The notes under the pieces are model-generated. The model saw nothing but the letters and a program-made list of their open reading frames with translations, ran no database searches and had not been told where the DNA came from. The position numbers were made by a program, and so were the translations under genes. From the NCBI RefSeq assembly GCF_002005205.3, contig NZ_CP019702.2, forward strand, positions 558,001 to 622,000: DNA of 64,000 bases, written 5' to 3'. Below, piece after piece: positions 52,666 through 61,496 of the stretch (the stretch's first letter is position 1; the number at the start of each line of letters is the position of its first letter). Source of the stretch: Rhizobium rhizogenes. GTDB lineage: Bacteria; Pseudomonadota; Alphaproteobacteria; Rhizobiales; Rhizobiaceae.

Positions 52666-53610
52666 TCAACGCCTCGTCACCAGAACACCGCCGGCCAGCG
52701 CCGTCAGCACGATCAAACCCTGTACCAGTGTCTGGTACTCGAAGGGCAGGCCCGCAAAGAAAATCACATTGCCGATCATGCCCAGCACCAGCGCGCCGGC
52801 AATCGACCCGGTCGAGCTGCCGAAACCACCGGAAAGTGCGGTACCGCCCAGAACCACGGCCGAGATGGAAGACAACGCCAGACTTGCGCCAAGCAGCGGG
52901 TCGCCCGAGGCGGTTTCGCCCGTCAGGCACAGCGCCGCCAGCGCCGAAAACAGGCCGGAGATCATGTATGCGCCGATGCGGATGCCGGAGAGGCGCAGAC
53001 CCGTCTGGAAGGCGCCGGTGCGATTGCCGCCGACGGCAAGCAGATGCGTGTGGAAAGGAATGCGCGACACGATCAGCGTGAAAGCGATGCCGGCCAAAAG
53101 CACCCACAGCACGAATGGCAGGCCGATGAAGCTGCCGGAATAGGTCTGCCAATAGGCTTCCGGCACCGGAAGACCTGCCTGCGGCAAGACCCAGATCGCC
53201 AGACCGGCAAAGATGATACCGGTCGCGAAGGTGGTGACGATCGGCTGGAAGCGCAGGCCGGAAATGAAGAAACCATTGACCAGTCCGCACAGCAGCCCGA
53301 CAGCCGCACCCGCCGCCATGCCGGCGAAGACAGCACCCGTCGTGCCACCGAGCGCGGCGATGACGCTGACGGTGACGACATTGGCGAGCGCCACGATGCT
53401 GCCGACCGACAGATCGATATCTCCGGCCAGAATGACGTAGGTCTGGCCGATGGCGACCAGGATCAGCGGCAGAAACGTCGTCAGGTTCGATTGCAGCACG
53501 GAGGGCTGAACGAAGGATGGCTGCAAAAACGTGTTCACGGCAACGAGAACGGCCAGAACGACGAGGGTGATGATCCAGGGTTGCCTGCGCAGAACGCCTT
53601 GGGAATTCAT
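52666..53610 (-). CDS. Ribose-type ABC transporter permease (first)
   Basis: 314 residues, RbsC family: GQTYVILAGDIDLSVGSIVALANVV (about 54-78), GLRFQPIVTTFATGIIFAGLA and GGTALSGGFGSSTGSIAGALVLGMIGNVIFF. ATGA overlap with the ATPase stop. Inner membrane; partner of the permease at 51696. Confidence 0.92.
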   Translation of the reverse strand: MNSQGVLRRQPWIITLVVLAVLVAVNTFLQPSFVQPSVLQSNLTTFLPLILVAIGQTYVILAGDIDLSVGSIVALANVVTVSVIAALGGTTGAVFAGMAAGAAVGLLCGLVNGFFISGLRFQPIVTTFATGIIFAGLAIWVLPQAGLPVPEAYWQTYSGSFIGLPFVLWVLLAGIAFTLIVSRIPFHTHLLAVGGNRTGAFQTGLRLSGIRIGAYMISGLFSALAALCLTGETASGDPLLGASLALSSISAVVLGGTALSGGFGSSTGSIAGALVLGMIGNVIFFAGLPFEYQTLVQGLIVLTALAGGVLVTRR

Positions 53611-55100
53611 GCGGCGTCTCCATAGGCGGCGCGGGTCATGTTGACGGATGTCATGTCGGCTCCGGTCAGTTCAGCAGAGATGCGTCCGCCGTTGAACACG
53701 AGAATGCGGTCGGCATATTCGAGGATTTCCGCATCTTCCGAGGAGTAGAGAAGAATGGTCGCACCGGCATCGGCCTGTTGCCGCATCAACGCGAAGAGAT
53801 CGGCCTTGGCGCCGAGATCGATACCCTTGGTCGGATCATCCAGCAGAAGCAGTTTCGGCGCTGTGGCAAGCCAGCGGGAAATGAAGATCTTCTGCTGGTT
53901 GCCACCGGAAAGCGTACCGATGGCCATGTCCATGCCGGCAAACTTCGTCTTCATATCATCAGCGACCTTTTGCACCCGCGGCTTCAAAGTTGCGGGCCGA
54001 ACCAGCCGCATCTTTTCGCGCACCATGAGCGCGGCAACGAGATTTTCGAAGATCGACCGGCCCTGAAGCGAGGCGTCCCGGCCGCGATCGCCCGAGACAT
54101 AGGCAAAACCGTTGTGAACCGCCTGCGAAGGCTTGCCGATGGTGATTTCACGGCCCTCGAAGCGGACTTGGCCTGTCGCAAAGGGCGTTGCACCAAAAAG
54201 GCCCTTCAGCAAGGCCGATTGGCCCTGCCCCTGCAAACCAGCCAAACCGACGATTTCACCCGGATAGGCTTCCAGGGTAACGCCACGAACACCATCACCT
54301 GCAACATCCGTCACCTTGAGGCTGGGTGCGGCAGCAGCGCGTCCCTGCTGGCGGGCGGGTGCTGCGCGGACATCACCGACCATGTCGTGCACGACGGCTT
54401 CACGGGTGGTGGCTGCGGTGTCGAGTTCGGAAATCGTCGCGCCGTTGCGCATCACGGTAATGCGGTCGCAGACCGCGAAAACCTCGTCGAGGCGGTGGGA
54501 AATCATGATGGTCGAGATACCGTCCGCCTTCTTGGCCCGGAGTATCTCGAAAAAGCGCTGGGACTGACGGCCATCGAGCGCCGCCGTCGCCTCGTCCATG
54601 ATCATCAGGCTGGCATTCTGGGCGAAGACCTTGAGGATTTCGACGAGCTGGCGCTGATCGGGCGGCAGATTGCCGACAATCGCGTCCGGCTCCAGCCCTT
54701 CGCCAGCCACACCATCAAACAGCGCGATCAGTCTGGCCGCTTCGGCCTTCAGCACCTTGCCGTCGACAAAGATGCCACGTTTCGGCTCGCGGCCGAGAAA
54801 GATATTATCGGCGACCGAAAGCTGCGGAACGAGGCTGAGTTCCTGATAAAACAGCGCAATACCGGCATTTTCGGCATCCCGCGGGCTTTTGAAGCGCACT
54901 TCCGCACCGTTGAACCGGATCGTGCCGCTGGTCGGCGCGACCGCGCCCGCAACGATCTTGCAAAGCGTGCTCTTGCCGCAGCCATTGGCGCCCAGCAGCG
55001 CGTGAATTTCACCGCGACCGACGGTCAGCCTGCCGGCGGAAAGCGCGCGCACGGCGCCAAAATTCTTCGTTATGCCGGCCGCTTCCAAAGCGTTCGCCAT
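53607..55100 (-). CDS. Ribose-type ABC transporter ATP-binding protein (two domains)
   Basis: 497 residues from ATG 55100, with GGGGAC upstream; a GTG at 55127 is also in frame. Two fused ABC domains as in RbsA/MglA: first with Walker A GANGCGKST (about 37-45), signature region NLPPDQRQLVEILK and LMIMDEATAAL; second (about 250-490) with a degenerate Walker A (GLQGQGQSALLK), LSGGNQQKIFISRWL and LLLLDDPTKGID. The second site lacks the Lys, as is common in this family. Powers sugar import. Confidence 0.93.
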   Translation of the reverse strand: MANALEAAGITKNFGAVRALSAGRLTVGRGEIHALLGANGCGKSTLCKIVAGAVAPTSGTIRFNGAEVRFKSPRDAENAGIALFYQELSLVPQLSVADNIFLGREPKRGIFVDGKVLKAEAARLIALFDGVAGEGLEPDAIVGNLPPDQRQLVEILKVFAQNASLMIMDEATAALDGRQSQRFFEILRAKKADGISTIMISHRLDEVFAVCDRITVMRNGATISELDTAATTREAVVHDMVGDVRAAPARQQGRAAAAPSLKVTDVAGDGVRGVTLEAYPGEIVGLAGLQGQGQSALLKGLFGATPFATGQVRFEGREITIGKPSQAVHNGFAYVSGDRGRDASLQGRSIFENLVAALMVREKMRLVRPATLKPRVQKVADDMKTKFAGMDMAIGTLSGGNQQKIFISRWLATAPKLLLLDDPTKGIDLGAKADLFALMRQQADAGATILLYSSEDAEILEYADRILVFNGGRISAELTGADMTSVNMTRAAYGDAA

Positions 55101-55168
55101 CGCAAGTCCCCGAATAATGCTTGTCACAGGCGGATGGCCAAGGCCCTTTCCGCACTCGAAATTGTGGT

Positions 55169-55195
55169 TCGGGCCGGCGTTCGCCGCCAGCCCGA
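55169..55195 (-). other. Hairpin between binding-protein and ATPase genes
   Basis: TCGGGC / GCCCGA outer arms and GGCG / CGCC inner arms in the 103-base gap after the binding-protein stop (55204). Such hairpins keep binding-protein mRNA in excess over the membrane components. Function inferred. Confidence 0.45.
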
Positions 55196-55203
55196 GAGCG
55201 GTC

Positions 55204-56226
55204 TTACTTGAAGAACTCGCCAGCCTGCTCCGGCGTCACGGTTGCCGTGACGGACCAGTAACCGGGCTTGCCATCGGCGGCCTTGATATTGTCGGCAAGG
55301 TTGTCGTTGCTGACGAAGGGGATCGGAATATAGATGGCGTTACCATAGGTGCCGCCGAAGACGCCGTCCTTGAATTCCTTGCCCTGCAGCTTCAGGACAG
55401 CAACGTTGAGCGCGCTGGCCATGACACCGGGAGGATTGACCGAAGCGCCGGAATTGAACTTTTCCTTTTCCCAGCGGGTCATGAAGTCCTTGCGGATTTC
55501 ACCGGTCGCGGCAATGTCCTTGGTCTTGCCGGCGGCTTCGATGGCGCGCCATGCGCCGTCCGCCATGCCGTCCTGCACCCAGACGCCGCTGATGTCGGGA
55601 TAGGTGGCAAGCAGGTTCTGCATGGCCTGCTGGCCCTGCGCCTGATCCCAGCTCGCATTGGCTTCGTTCAGCACCTTGATGTCAGGATATTTCTTGAACA
55701 CTTCGCGGTAACCGGCGACGCGGGCTTCGTTTGCCGGGTTGCCGGCGATGCCATTGATGGCGACGACGCTTCCCTTGCCCTTCAGCGCATCCGCAAGCCA
55801 TTGCGCGGACTGTGCCGCCCATGCCTTCTGGTCGATGCCGACATAGATCGCATCCTTCGAGGACACTTCGGCGTCAGTCGCGATAACGAGAATGTTGCGC
55901 GCCTTTGCCTGCGCGAAGATCGGATCGAAGGCCGTCGGGCTGCCGGGGTTGATAAGGATCGCATCAACGCCCTGATTCATGAAATTGCGGATATGGCCAA
56001 TCTGCCCCTGCACATCAACATTGCCGCTCTGGACAACAACCTCGACCTTGACGCCCTTTTCGCCCCACGCCTTCGCGGCAGCCTGAGCCTCTTCGATCAT
56101 CTGCGTGCGCCATTCGCTACCAACGAATGAATTGGAGAGACCGATCTTGAAGCTCTGTTCCTGCGCGTGCACGGACGTGCCGGCCGCCAACACCATCGCA
56201 GCGGCAGCCATCAAATGTCTAAACAT
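55204..56226 (-). CDS. Ribose-type sugar ABC transporter substrate-binding protein
   Basis: 340 residues from ATG 56226, with GGAGGAG upstream. Sec signal peptide (about 1-21, ending VHAQ). Type I periplasmic binding fold of the RbsB group: FKIGLSNSFVGSEWRTQMIEEAQAAA, DAILINPGSPTAFDPIFAQAKARNILVIATDAEV, GVWVQDGMADGAWRAIEAAG. The ligand is not predictable; the neighbours point to a sugar or modified sugar. First gene of the array; the LacI-type operators lie just upstream. Confidence 0.93.
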   Translation of the reverse strand: MFRHLMAAAAMVLAAGTSVHAQEQSFKIGLSNSFVGSEWRTQMIEEAQAAAKAWGEKGVKVEVVVQSGNVDVQGQIGHIRNFMNQGVDAILINPGSPTAFDPIFAQAKARNILVIATDAEVSSKDAIYVGIDQKAWAAQSAQWLADALKGKGSVVAINGIAGNPANEARVAGYREVFKKYPDIKVLNEANASWDQAQGQQAMQNLLATYPDISGVWVQDGMADGAWRAIEAAGKTKDIAATGEIRKDFMTRWEKEKFNSGASVNPPGVMASALNVAVLKLQGKEFKDGVFGGTYGNAIYIPIPFVSNDNLADNIKAADGKPGYWSVTATVTPEQAGEFFK

Positions 56227-56260
56227 GAAAATTTGCTCCTCCAAGCACGGTTTTCAACGA

Positions 56261-56274
56261 TGAAACCGTTTACA
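56261..56274. promoter_or_regulatory. LacI-type operator O1
   Basis: TGAAACCGTTTACA fits the LacI/GalR-family operator TGnAAnCGnTTnCA at every fixed base. 35 bases before the binding-protein ATG. Together with O2 it forms one larger inverted repeat (56260-56297). Within the 309-base gap 56227-56535, which otherwise holds no gene; the part from about 56320 to 56520 shows nothing clear. Confidence 0.8.
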
Positions 56275-56282
56275 TCCGCGAA

Positions 56283-56296
56283 TGTAACCGGTTTCA
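56283..56296. promoter_or_regulatory. LacI-type operator O2
   Basis: TGTAACCGGTTTCA, also a full match to TGnAAnCGnTTnCA, centred 22 bases (two helical turns) from O1 and close to its mirror image. Two dimers could sit on the same face of the DNA. Confidence 0.8.
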
Positions 56297-56535
56297 TAAA
56301 TGAGTCAATCCCGAGAATAATTTTTGTCATCACGTCTGAAAGGCCGTGGAACAAATGTCTTCAGTGTCGAAAAATGCTCGCAAAAGAATGAGATAACCTA
56401 GAGAAACAGGAAAAATGCCAGGCATTTGGAAAATGCTTCGGAGCCTGTCACTCGATCAGATTTTTACGCCCCCCGGTGGACAACAGACAAATTCCCACAT
56501 CCAATCGTGACACGATATCAGACAGGAGAATGACC

Positions 56536-56931
56536 GTGGAAATATTACGCGCAGGAACCCGAGCGTCCGCCAAAGGCCCCGAGACATGGTTCACGGGAAC
56601 AGTCCGCATCGATCCGCTCTTCAACCCCTTTGATGCGGAGCGGGTGCAGGGCGCCCAGGTCACCTTCGAGCCCGGCGCCCGCACCGCCTGGCATACCCAC
56701 CCGCTCGGCCAGACACTGATCGTCGTCTCCGGCTTTGGCCGCGTGCAGCGCGAGGGTGGCCCGGTGGAGGAAATCCGCCCCGGAGACGTCGTGTGGTTCG
56801 CGCCCGGCGAAAGACACTGGCATGGCGCGGCACCCAATGTCGCCATGACCCATATCGCGCTTCAGGAGGTCAAGGACGGCAAGGTGGTGGACTGGCTGGA
56901 ACATGTTACCGACGAGCAATATGGCGGCTGA
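56536..56931 (+). CDS. Cupin domain protein
   Basis: About 131 residues; the start is either GTG 56536 (AGGAG seven bases upstream, preferred) or ATG 56530 (only one base from that site). Single cupin: [33 protein letters not shown] (metal-binding His-x-His) and [24 protein letters not shown]. Similar small cupins act on carboxymuconolactone-like or sugar compounds, but the function is not known. Divergent from the sugar ABC operon across the LacI operators, so it may belong to the same regulon. Confidence 0.82.
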   Translation: MEILRAGTRASAKGPETWFTGTVRIDPLFNPFDAERVQGAQVTFEPGARTAWHTHPLGQTLIVVSGFGRVQREGGPVEEIRPGDVVWFAPGERHWHGAAPNVAMTHIALQEVKDGKVVDWLEHVTDEQYGG

Positions 56932-57150
56932 GATTGGCCTTCCGGCCGCTTCCTTGCCCGCCGGAAAGCGGGTGTTCCAACGACGGCGGGACGCGGAACG
57001 ACTGAAATATTTCGGTCACGCAATTTAAACTTTGACTTGTATCCGCAATGGGTGAAACCTTCATGCCAGCGCGGTAACAGGGTGGAGAATCGTGATCTTG
57101 CCGGGTGAAACTTCTATCGCCTCCAGTGGCGCCGATGCGGTCGAAACCCC

Positions 57151-58782
57151 ATGTCCGTGACATTGAGCCGGCGTGATGTGATTGCTGGATTGTCGATCGC
57201 CGGCCTGATGCTGCCGGAAGCCATCGCCTATTCGGGAATTGCCGGCGTTCCGGCCCAGCACGCCATTCTCGCGGCCATCATGGGCTGCATCGTCTATGCC
57301 GTTTTTGGCCAGAGCCGGTTTGCGGTGGTGTCCCCCACATCGTCCTCCGCCGCGATCCTGGCGGCCATGCTGGCCACGCTCTCCGTCACACCGGCGCAGA
57401 AGATGCTGCTTGTTGCCATTTCTGTCGCGCTGGTGGGCATCCTGTTTCTTCTGGCGGCCGCCACGCGGCTCGGCGCGCTGTCGAGCGTAATCTCACGCCC
57501 GGTATTGCGGGGTTTTGCGTTCGGCCTTGCCATCCTGATCACGATCAAGCAATTACCGAGCCTCTTTGGAATAAAGGAAGCGACCGGGGAACCTCTGGCG
57601 ATCCTTTTGCAGATCCTGTCCCATCCGCAGGACTGGTGTCCCGAAAGCATCGCCGTCGGCCTTACCGCGCTTGCGCTGCTCCTATTCCTGCGCAGGCGCC
57701 CGGCCATTCCCGGCAGCCTTGTCGTCATCGTGGCAGGTATTGCCGCCTCTATCTTGCTCGATCTTCAAAGCCGCGGCGTCGCCATTGTCGGCCCCATCGA
57801 TCTCGCCGGAATATGGGCCGGCCCGCTTTCGGTGTCGCTCGATGACGTCGCGCATGTCGCCCGCTTCGCGCCGCCGCTGGTCCTCATTCTCTTTGCGGAA
57901 TCCTGGGGCACGATCCGCAGCTTTTCGCTGCGCCATGGCGAGAGCGTCGATTCCAATCGCGAATTGCGGGCCTTCGGGTTTGCCAATATCGCCAGCGCCG
58001 CCGTGCAGGGCATGCCGGTCGGCGCCGGTTTTTCCGCCGGTGCGGCAAGCGAGGCAGTCGGGCCGCAGAGCCGGTTCGCCTCGGCCATCGCCGCAATCGG
58101 CCTTGCAATCTTCAGCCTGCTCGCCTCCGGCTGGTTCGCCTACATTCCACAGGCGGTGCTGGCAGCCGTCATCGCCGTAGCCCTTCTGCACGCGCTCGAT
58201 CCGACGCCGATCATCCGCTTGTGGCGGCTTGGCAACGACGCCTGGCTGGCGCTTGCCGCCGCCGCCAGCGTGCTGGCATTCGGCGTTCTGAACGGCATGC
58301 TCGTTGCCGTGGCGCTATCCTTCGCGGTCTTTGTCCGCCGGCTTTCCCTGCCGCACGTGATGCATCTCGGAAGGCTGGGCGACAGCCACGATTTCGTTGA
58401 TATGGAACGCCACCCGGATGCCAAGGACATATCCGGCATGATCATTTTGCGCCCGGCGCAGCCGCTGTTTTTCGGCAATGCCGAGCCGATCCTTGCCGCC
58501 GTCACCAAACGTATCGCCGCAAGGCCGGAACTGCATGTCGCGATCATCAGTCTCGAGGAAAGTTTCGAACTGGATTCCACCGCGCTCGATGCGCTGCTGG
58601 AATTCGATACGGCGATGCAGCGTGGCGGCACCACGGTCTATTATGCCCGCATGCACGACCATGTCCGGGACCTGCTGCTCGCCGGTGGCGGAGACAATCT
58701 GGTGGCGCACAGCAGTTTCAGCGTCGATGATGCCGTAACCACGGCCATGGGCCGGGAGAACAGCCATGCCACAGCCTCTTGA
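57151..58782 (+). CDS. SulP-family anion transporter with STAS domain
   Basis: 543 residues: 10-12 transmembrane helices (about 10-400) with the SulP start IAGLSIAGLMLPEAIAYSGIAGVPAQHAILAAIMGC, VVSPTSSSAAILAAML, and a C-terminal STAS domain (about 430-530; IISLEESFELDSTALDALLEF). SulP proteins move sulfate, bicarbonate or other anions. The substrate is not given by the sequence. The next gene overlaps by 17 bases and the one after by four, so the three form an operon. The 219 bases upstream (56932-57150) contain no clear regulatory motif. Confidence 0.9.
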   Translation: MSVTLSRRDVIAGLSIAGLMLPEAIAYSGIAGVPAQHAILAAIMGCIVYAVFGQSRFAVVSPTSSSAAILAAMLATLSVTPAQKMLLVAISVALVGILFLLAAATRLGALSSVISRPVLRGFAFGLAILITIKQLPSLFGIKEATGEPLAILLQILSHPQDWCPESIAVGLTALALLLFLRRRPAIPGSLVVIVAGIAASILLDLQSRGVAIVGPIDLAGIWAGPLSVSLDDVAHVARFAPPLVLILFAESWGTIRSFSLRHGESVDSNRELRAFGFANIASAAVQGMPVGAGFSAGAASEAVGPQSRFASAIAAIGLAIFSLLASGWFAYIPQAVLAAVIAVALLHALDPTPIIRLWRLGNDAWLALAAAASVLAFGVLNGMLVAVALSFAVFVRRLSLPHVMHLGRLGDSHDFVDMERHPDAKDISGMIILRPAQPLFFGNAEPILAAVTKRIAARPELHVAIISLEESFELDSTALDALLEFDTAMQRGGTTVYYARMHDHVRDLLLAGGGDNLVAHSSFSVDDAVTTAMGRENSHATAS

Positions 58783-59383
58783 ACCCCACCTCAGCCCGAT
58801 TGAAATCACCGCGCTCAGACCGACCCAGATGACGGTCGGCCTGCGTGAGGTGGAAAACAAGCGCAAACAATGGGCCGCCATCCGCGATGAAAAAGGACCG
58901 GATTTTCTCGGCCACCACATGGTGCCCGTCGTCATCGGCTACAAGCAGCGTCTCTATCTGGTCGACCATCATCATCTTGCGCTGGCTTTGCATGACGAGG
59001 GCGTGAAACATGTCCTGACCAGCATCGTTGCCGATCTCTCTCATCTCGGCCGGCAGGAATTCTGGTCGGTGATGGATCATCGCAGTCTTGTTTACCCCTT
59101 CAACGCGGACGGCAAGCGTTGTCCCATCGATGAATTGCCAAAGCGGATCGTCGATCTCGAGGACGACCCTTTCCGCTCGCTGGCCGGCGCGGTTCGCGAC
59201 GCCGGCGGTTTCGCCAAGATCGAAGCGCCTTTCACCGAATTTCTCTGGGCGGATTTTTTCCGCCGCCGGGTGAGCGGCAAAGACCTGCGCCATTCCTTTG
59301 ACGAGACGATAGAAAAAGCCGTGGAACTGGCGCGCTCGCACGAAGCACGGCATCTTCCCGGCTGGTGCGGGAGAGCCGGATGA
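58766..59383 (+). CDS. ParB-like nuclease-domain protein (ParBc_2 type)
   Basis: 205 residues, GGGAG before the ATG. Resembles the ParBc_2 (putative ParB-like nuclease) family: ITALRPTQMTVGLREVENKRKQW (about 15-37), then FLGHHMVPVVIGYKQRLYLVDHHHLALALHDEGVKHV (about 48-84). The rest contains EFLWADFFRRR. No ParA partner, HTH domain or parS-like site is visible, so a partition role is unlikely. Overlaps the SulP gene by 17 bases and the MscS gene by four (ATGA), implying tight functional linkage. Function unknown. Confidence 0.78.
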   Translation: MPQPLEPHLSPIEITALRPTQMTVGLREVENKRKQWAAIRDEKGPDFLGHHMVPVVIGYKQRLYLVDHHHLALALHDEGVKHVLTSIVADLSHLGRQEFWSVMDHRSLVYPFNADGKRCPIDELPKRIVDLEDDPFRSLAGAVRDAGGFAKIEAPFTEFLWADFFRRRVSGKDLRHSFDETIEKAVELARSHEARHLPGWCGRAG

Positions 59384-61470
59384 TCACCCTTCACTGCCTT
59401 TTCAGACGGATTGCAACTATCGCCATCGCGCTCGTCGCGCTCGGAGCGACCGGCCTTTTCGCGCAGGAACAGCCACCGGTGAAGGCGGCCTCGCCCGGGC
59501 AGACGACGGAAGAAAAGGTTGACCAGTTGCTGCAACTTCTCGGTCAGGACGACGTTCGCGCCCTGCTGGCACAGAAACTTGCGACAACCGGCGCGGAGCC
59601 GCCTCCGCAAACGGCATCACCAAGTCAACTGAGCGATCTCGACCAGTGGGCGAGCAAGCGGCGCGAGCATCTTGCCCGCATCATGGCCGACCTGCCGACG
59701 ATGTCCTCGCAGATAGCCTCCGCATCAGGAAGGCTTGGCGACGCGATCCGCGCCTATGGTCCCGTTATTTTCCTGCTGCATGTGCTTGTCCTGTTCGGCG
59801 CGGGCCTTGCCGGCGGCGTTATCACCAACCGCATCATCGTCATGCACGCATCCCGCAAAAACAGCGGGGATATCGGCAAATATGCCTCGGCCGTCGTGTC
59901 GAGGCGGCTCCTGCCCCTTTTCGGATACGGCCTTGTCGCAACCGCCATGTTCCTCAGCATCCAGTGGCCGCCCCTGCTGAGCGCGGTTCTGCTGCCCTGG
60001 CTTGTGATGAGTATTCTCCTGCCGGTGCTTTTTGCCGTTTCCGGCCTGTTGCGACAGGTGGTTGGCCGCGAAGCCAGCCCGCGGCGCGATTTCTGGATCG
60101 TCCGCTGGACGTGGCTTGCAACGCTTGCCGGGTTTTGCTGGGCGTTGCTCAGGACGCTCGAAAATCTCGGCGTTCCGCGCGATACGCTCGGTCTGTTGTC
60201 CACCGGCTTGGTCGGCCTCCTGTTTCTGCTCGCCGGCCTCTGGATATGGCGGCGGCCCGGCGGCGATCCGGGTTCTGAACGGACGCGGGCGATCGATGTC
60301 GCGCTGATCTTCTGCCTCATCATCCTCTTCGGATTGCGCCTGGCCGGCGCAGGCGTGCTGTTCTGGATCGGGCTTTATGCGCTTGTCCTGCCGGGCCTTG
60401 CCTCGACGCTCGGCATCGCCGCGCGGAAACTCGCAACCGATATTGGCGGTTACGGCGAGAGCGACCTTCGCCCCGTTCTGGCCGAGCGCGGCGTGCGGCT
60501 CGCCATCGTCGGAACGGCCATCGTCTGGCTGATCTTCCTCGTCCGCGCCCATCCGGATTCCCTGCCTGATGGCGCCCTGCTCACCTCCATCGTCGTCGGT
60601 ATCCTGCACGGCGCACTCATCCTGCTGCTGGCCGATCTCATATGGATCGCCATCAAGTCGATGATCGCCCGGCGGCTGGAACTGAGCGCCCCTGCCGGCG
60701 ACGCAATGAGCGGCCACTCCGGCGGCCAGCCGCAGGACGACCGGCTTTTGACCATTCTGCCGATCCTGCGCAACATGCTCGGCATCATCATCGCAGCAGT
60801 CGCCGTCATGACGGCGCTTTCGGAACTCGGCGTCAATATCGGACCGCTGCTGGCCAGCGCCGGCATTTTCGGCATCGCCATCGGTTTCGGCTCACAGACG
60901 CTGGTGAAAGATATCATCAGCGGCGTGTTTTACATGATCGATGACGCCTTCCGTGTCGGCGAATATATTCAGAGCGGTTCCTATCGCGGCACCGTGGAAT
61001 CCTTCAGCATCCGCTCGGTCAAGCTGCGCCATCATCGCGGCCCGATCTTCACCGTGCCGTTCGGGTCGCTCGGCGCGGTCGAAAACATGAGCCGTGACTG
61101 GTCGATCGATAAATTCATGGTCACCGTCGCCTTCGATACCGATATCGCCAAGGTCAAGGCCATCACCAAGGAGATCGGCAAGGCACTGAAAGAGGATCCG
61201 GAATTCGGGCCGTTCCTCATCGAGACCGTCAAGCTGAAGGGTGTCGAGCACTTCGGCGAATATGGCATGACGCTCGGCTTCGGCATGATGCTGCGCGCCG
61301 GCGGGCAATCCTCAGTGGTGCGGCGCAAGGCCTATTCGATGTTGAAGGATGCATTTGCTGAAAACGACATTCAGTTCGCCAGCATGACAGGCGCCTATCC
61401 CGCCGCGCGGTCCGCGAAGCGCCTGGAGGAGGAGCAGGGCGGCGACATGGAGCCGCCGCCCGAAGAGTAA
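59380..61470 (+). CDS. Large mechanosensitive channel of the MscS family
   Basis: 696 residues from ATG 59380, which forms an ATGA overlap with the previous stop; GGGAG lies upstream. Signal peptide (about 1-28, ending LFAQEQ), a periplasmic helical segment, about ten transmembrane helices, then the MscS core (about 460-660): GIIIAAVAVMTALSELGVNIGPLLASAGIFGIAIGFGSQTLVKDIISGVFYMIDD and RHHRGPIFTVPFGSLGAVENMSRDW. Of the YbiO/MscK-like large class. Releases solutes on osmotic downshock; an operon with an anion transporter could link uptake and release. Ends 26 bases from the convergent purU stop. Confidence 0.9.
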   Translation: MITLHCLFRRIATIAIALVALGATGLFAQEQPPVKAASPGQTTEEKVDQLLQLLGQDDVRALLAQKLATTGAEPPPQTASPSQLSDLDQWASKRREHLARIMADLPTMSSQIASASGRLGDAIRAYGPVIFLLHVLVLFGAGLAGGVITNRIIVMHASRKNSGDIGKYASAVVSRRLLPLFGYGLVATAMFLSIQWPPLLSAVLLPWLVMSILLPVLFAVSGLLRQVVGREASPRRDFWIVRWTWLATLAGFCWALLRTLENLGVPRDTLGLLSTGLVGLLFLLAGLWIWRRPGGDPGSERTRAIDVALIFCLIILFGLRLAGAGVLFWIGLYALVLPGLASTLGIAARKLATDIGGYGESDLRPVLAERGVRLAIVGTAIVWLIFLVRAHPDSLPDGALLTSIVVGILHGALILLLADLIWIAIKSMIARRLELSAPAGDAMSGHSGGQPQDDRLLTILPILRNMLGIIIAAVAVMTALSELGVNIGPLLASAGIFGIAIGFGSQTLVKDIISGVFYMIDDAFRVGEYIQSGSYRGTVESFSIRSVKLRHHRGPIFTVPFGSLGAVENMSRDWSIDKFMVTVAFDTDIAKVKAITKEIGKALKEDPEFGPFLIETVKLKGVEHFGEYGMTLGFGMMLRAGGQSSVVRRKAYSMLKDAFAENDIQFASMTGAYPAARSAKRLEEEQGGDMEPPPEE

Positions 61471-61496
61471 AGTTCCCGCTCTCACGTTCCGGGCAC

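Noticed and set aside
58766..59383. Chromosome or plasmid partition protein ParB
   Set aside because: Too short, no HTH, no ParA gene and no centromere-like sites nearby; only the ParB-like nuclease-type domain is shared.
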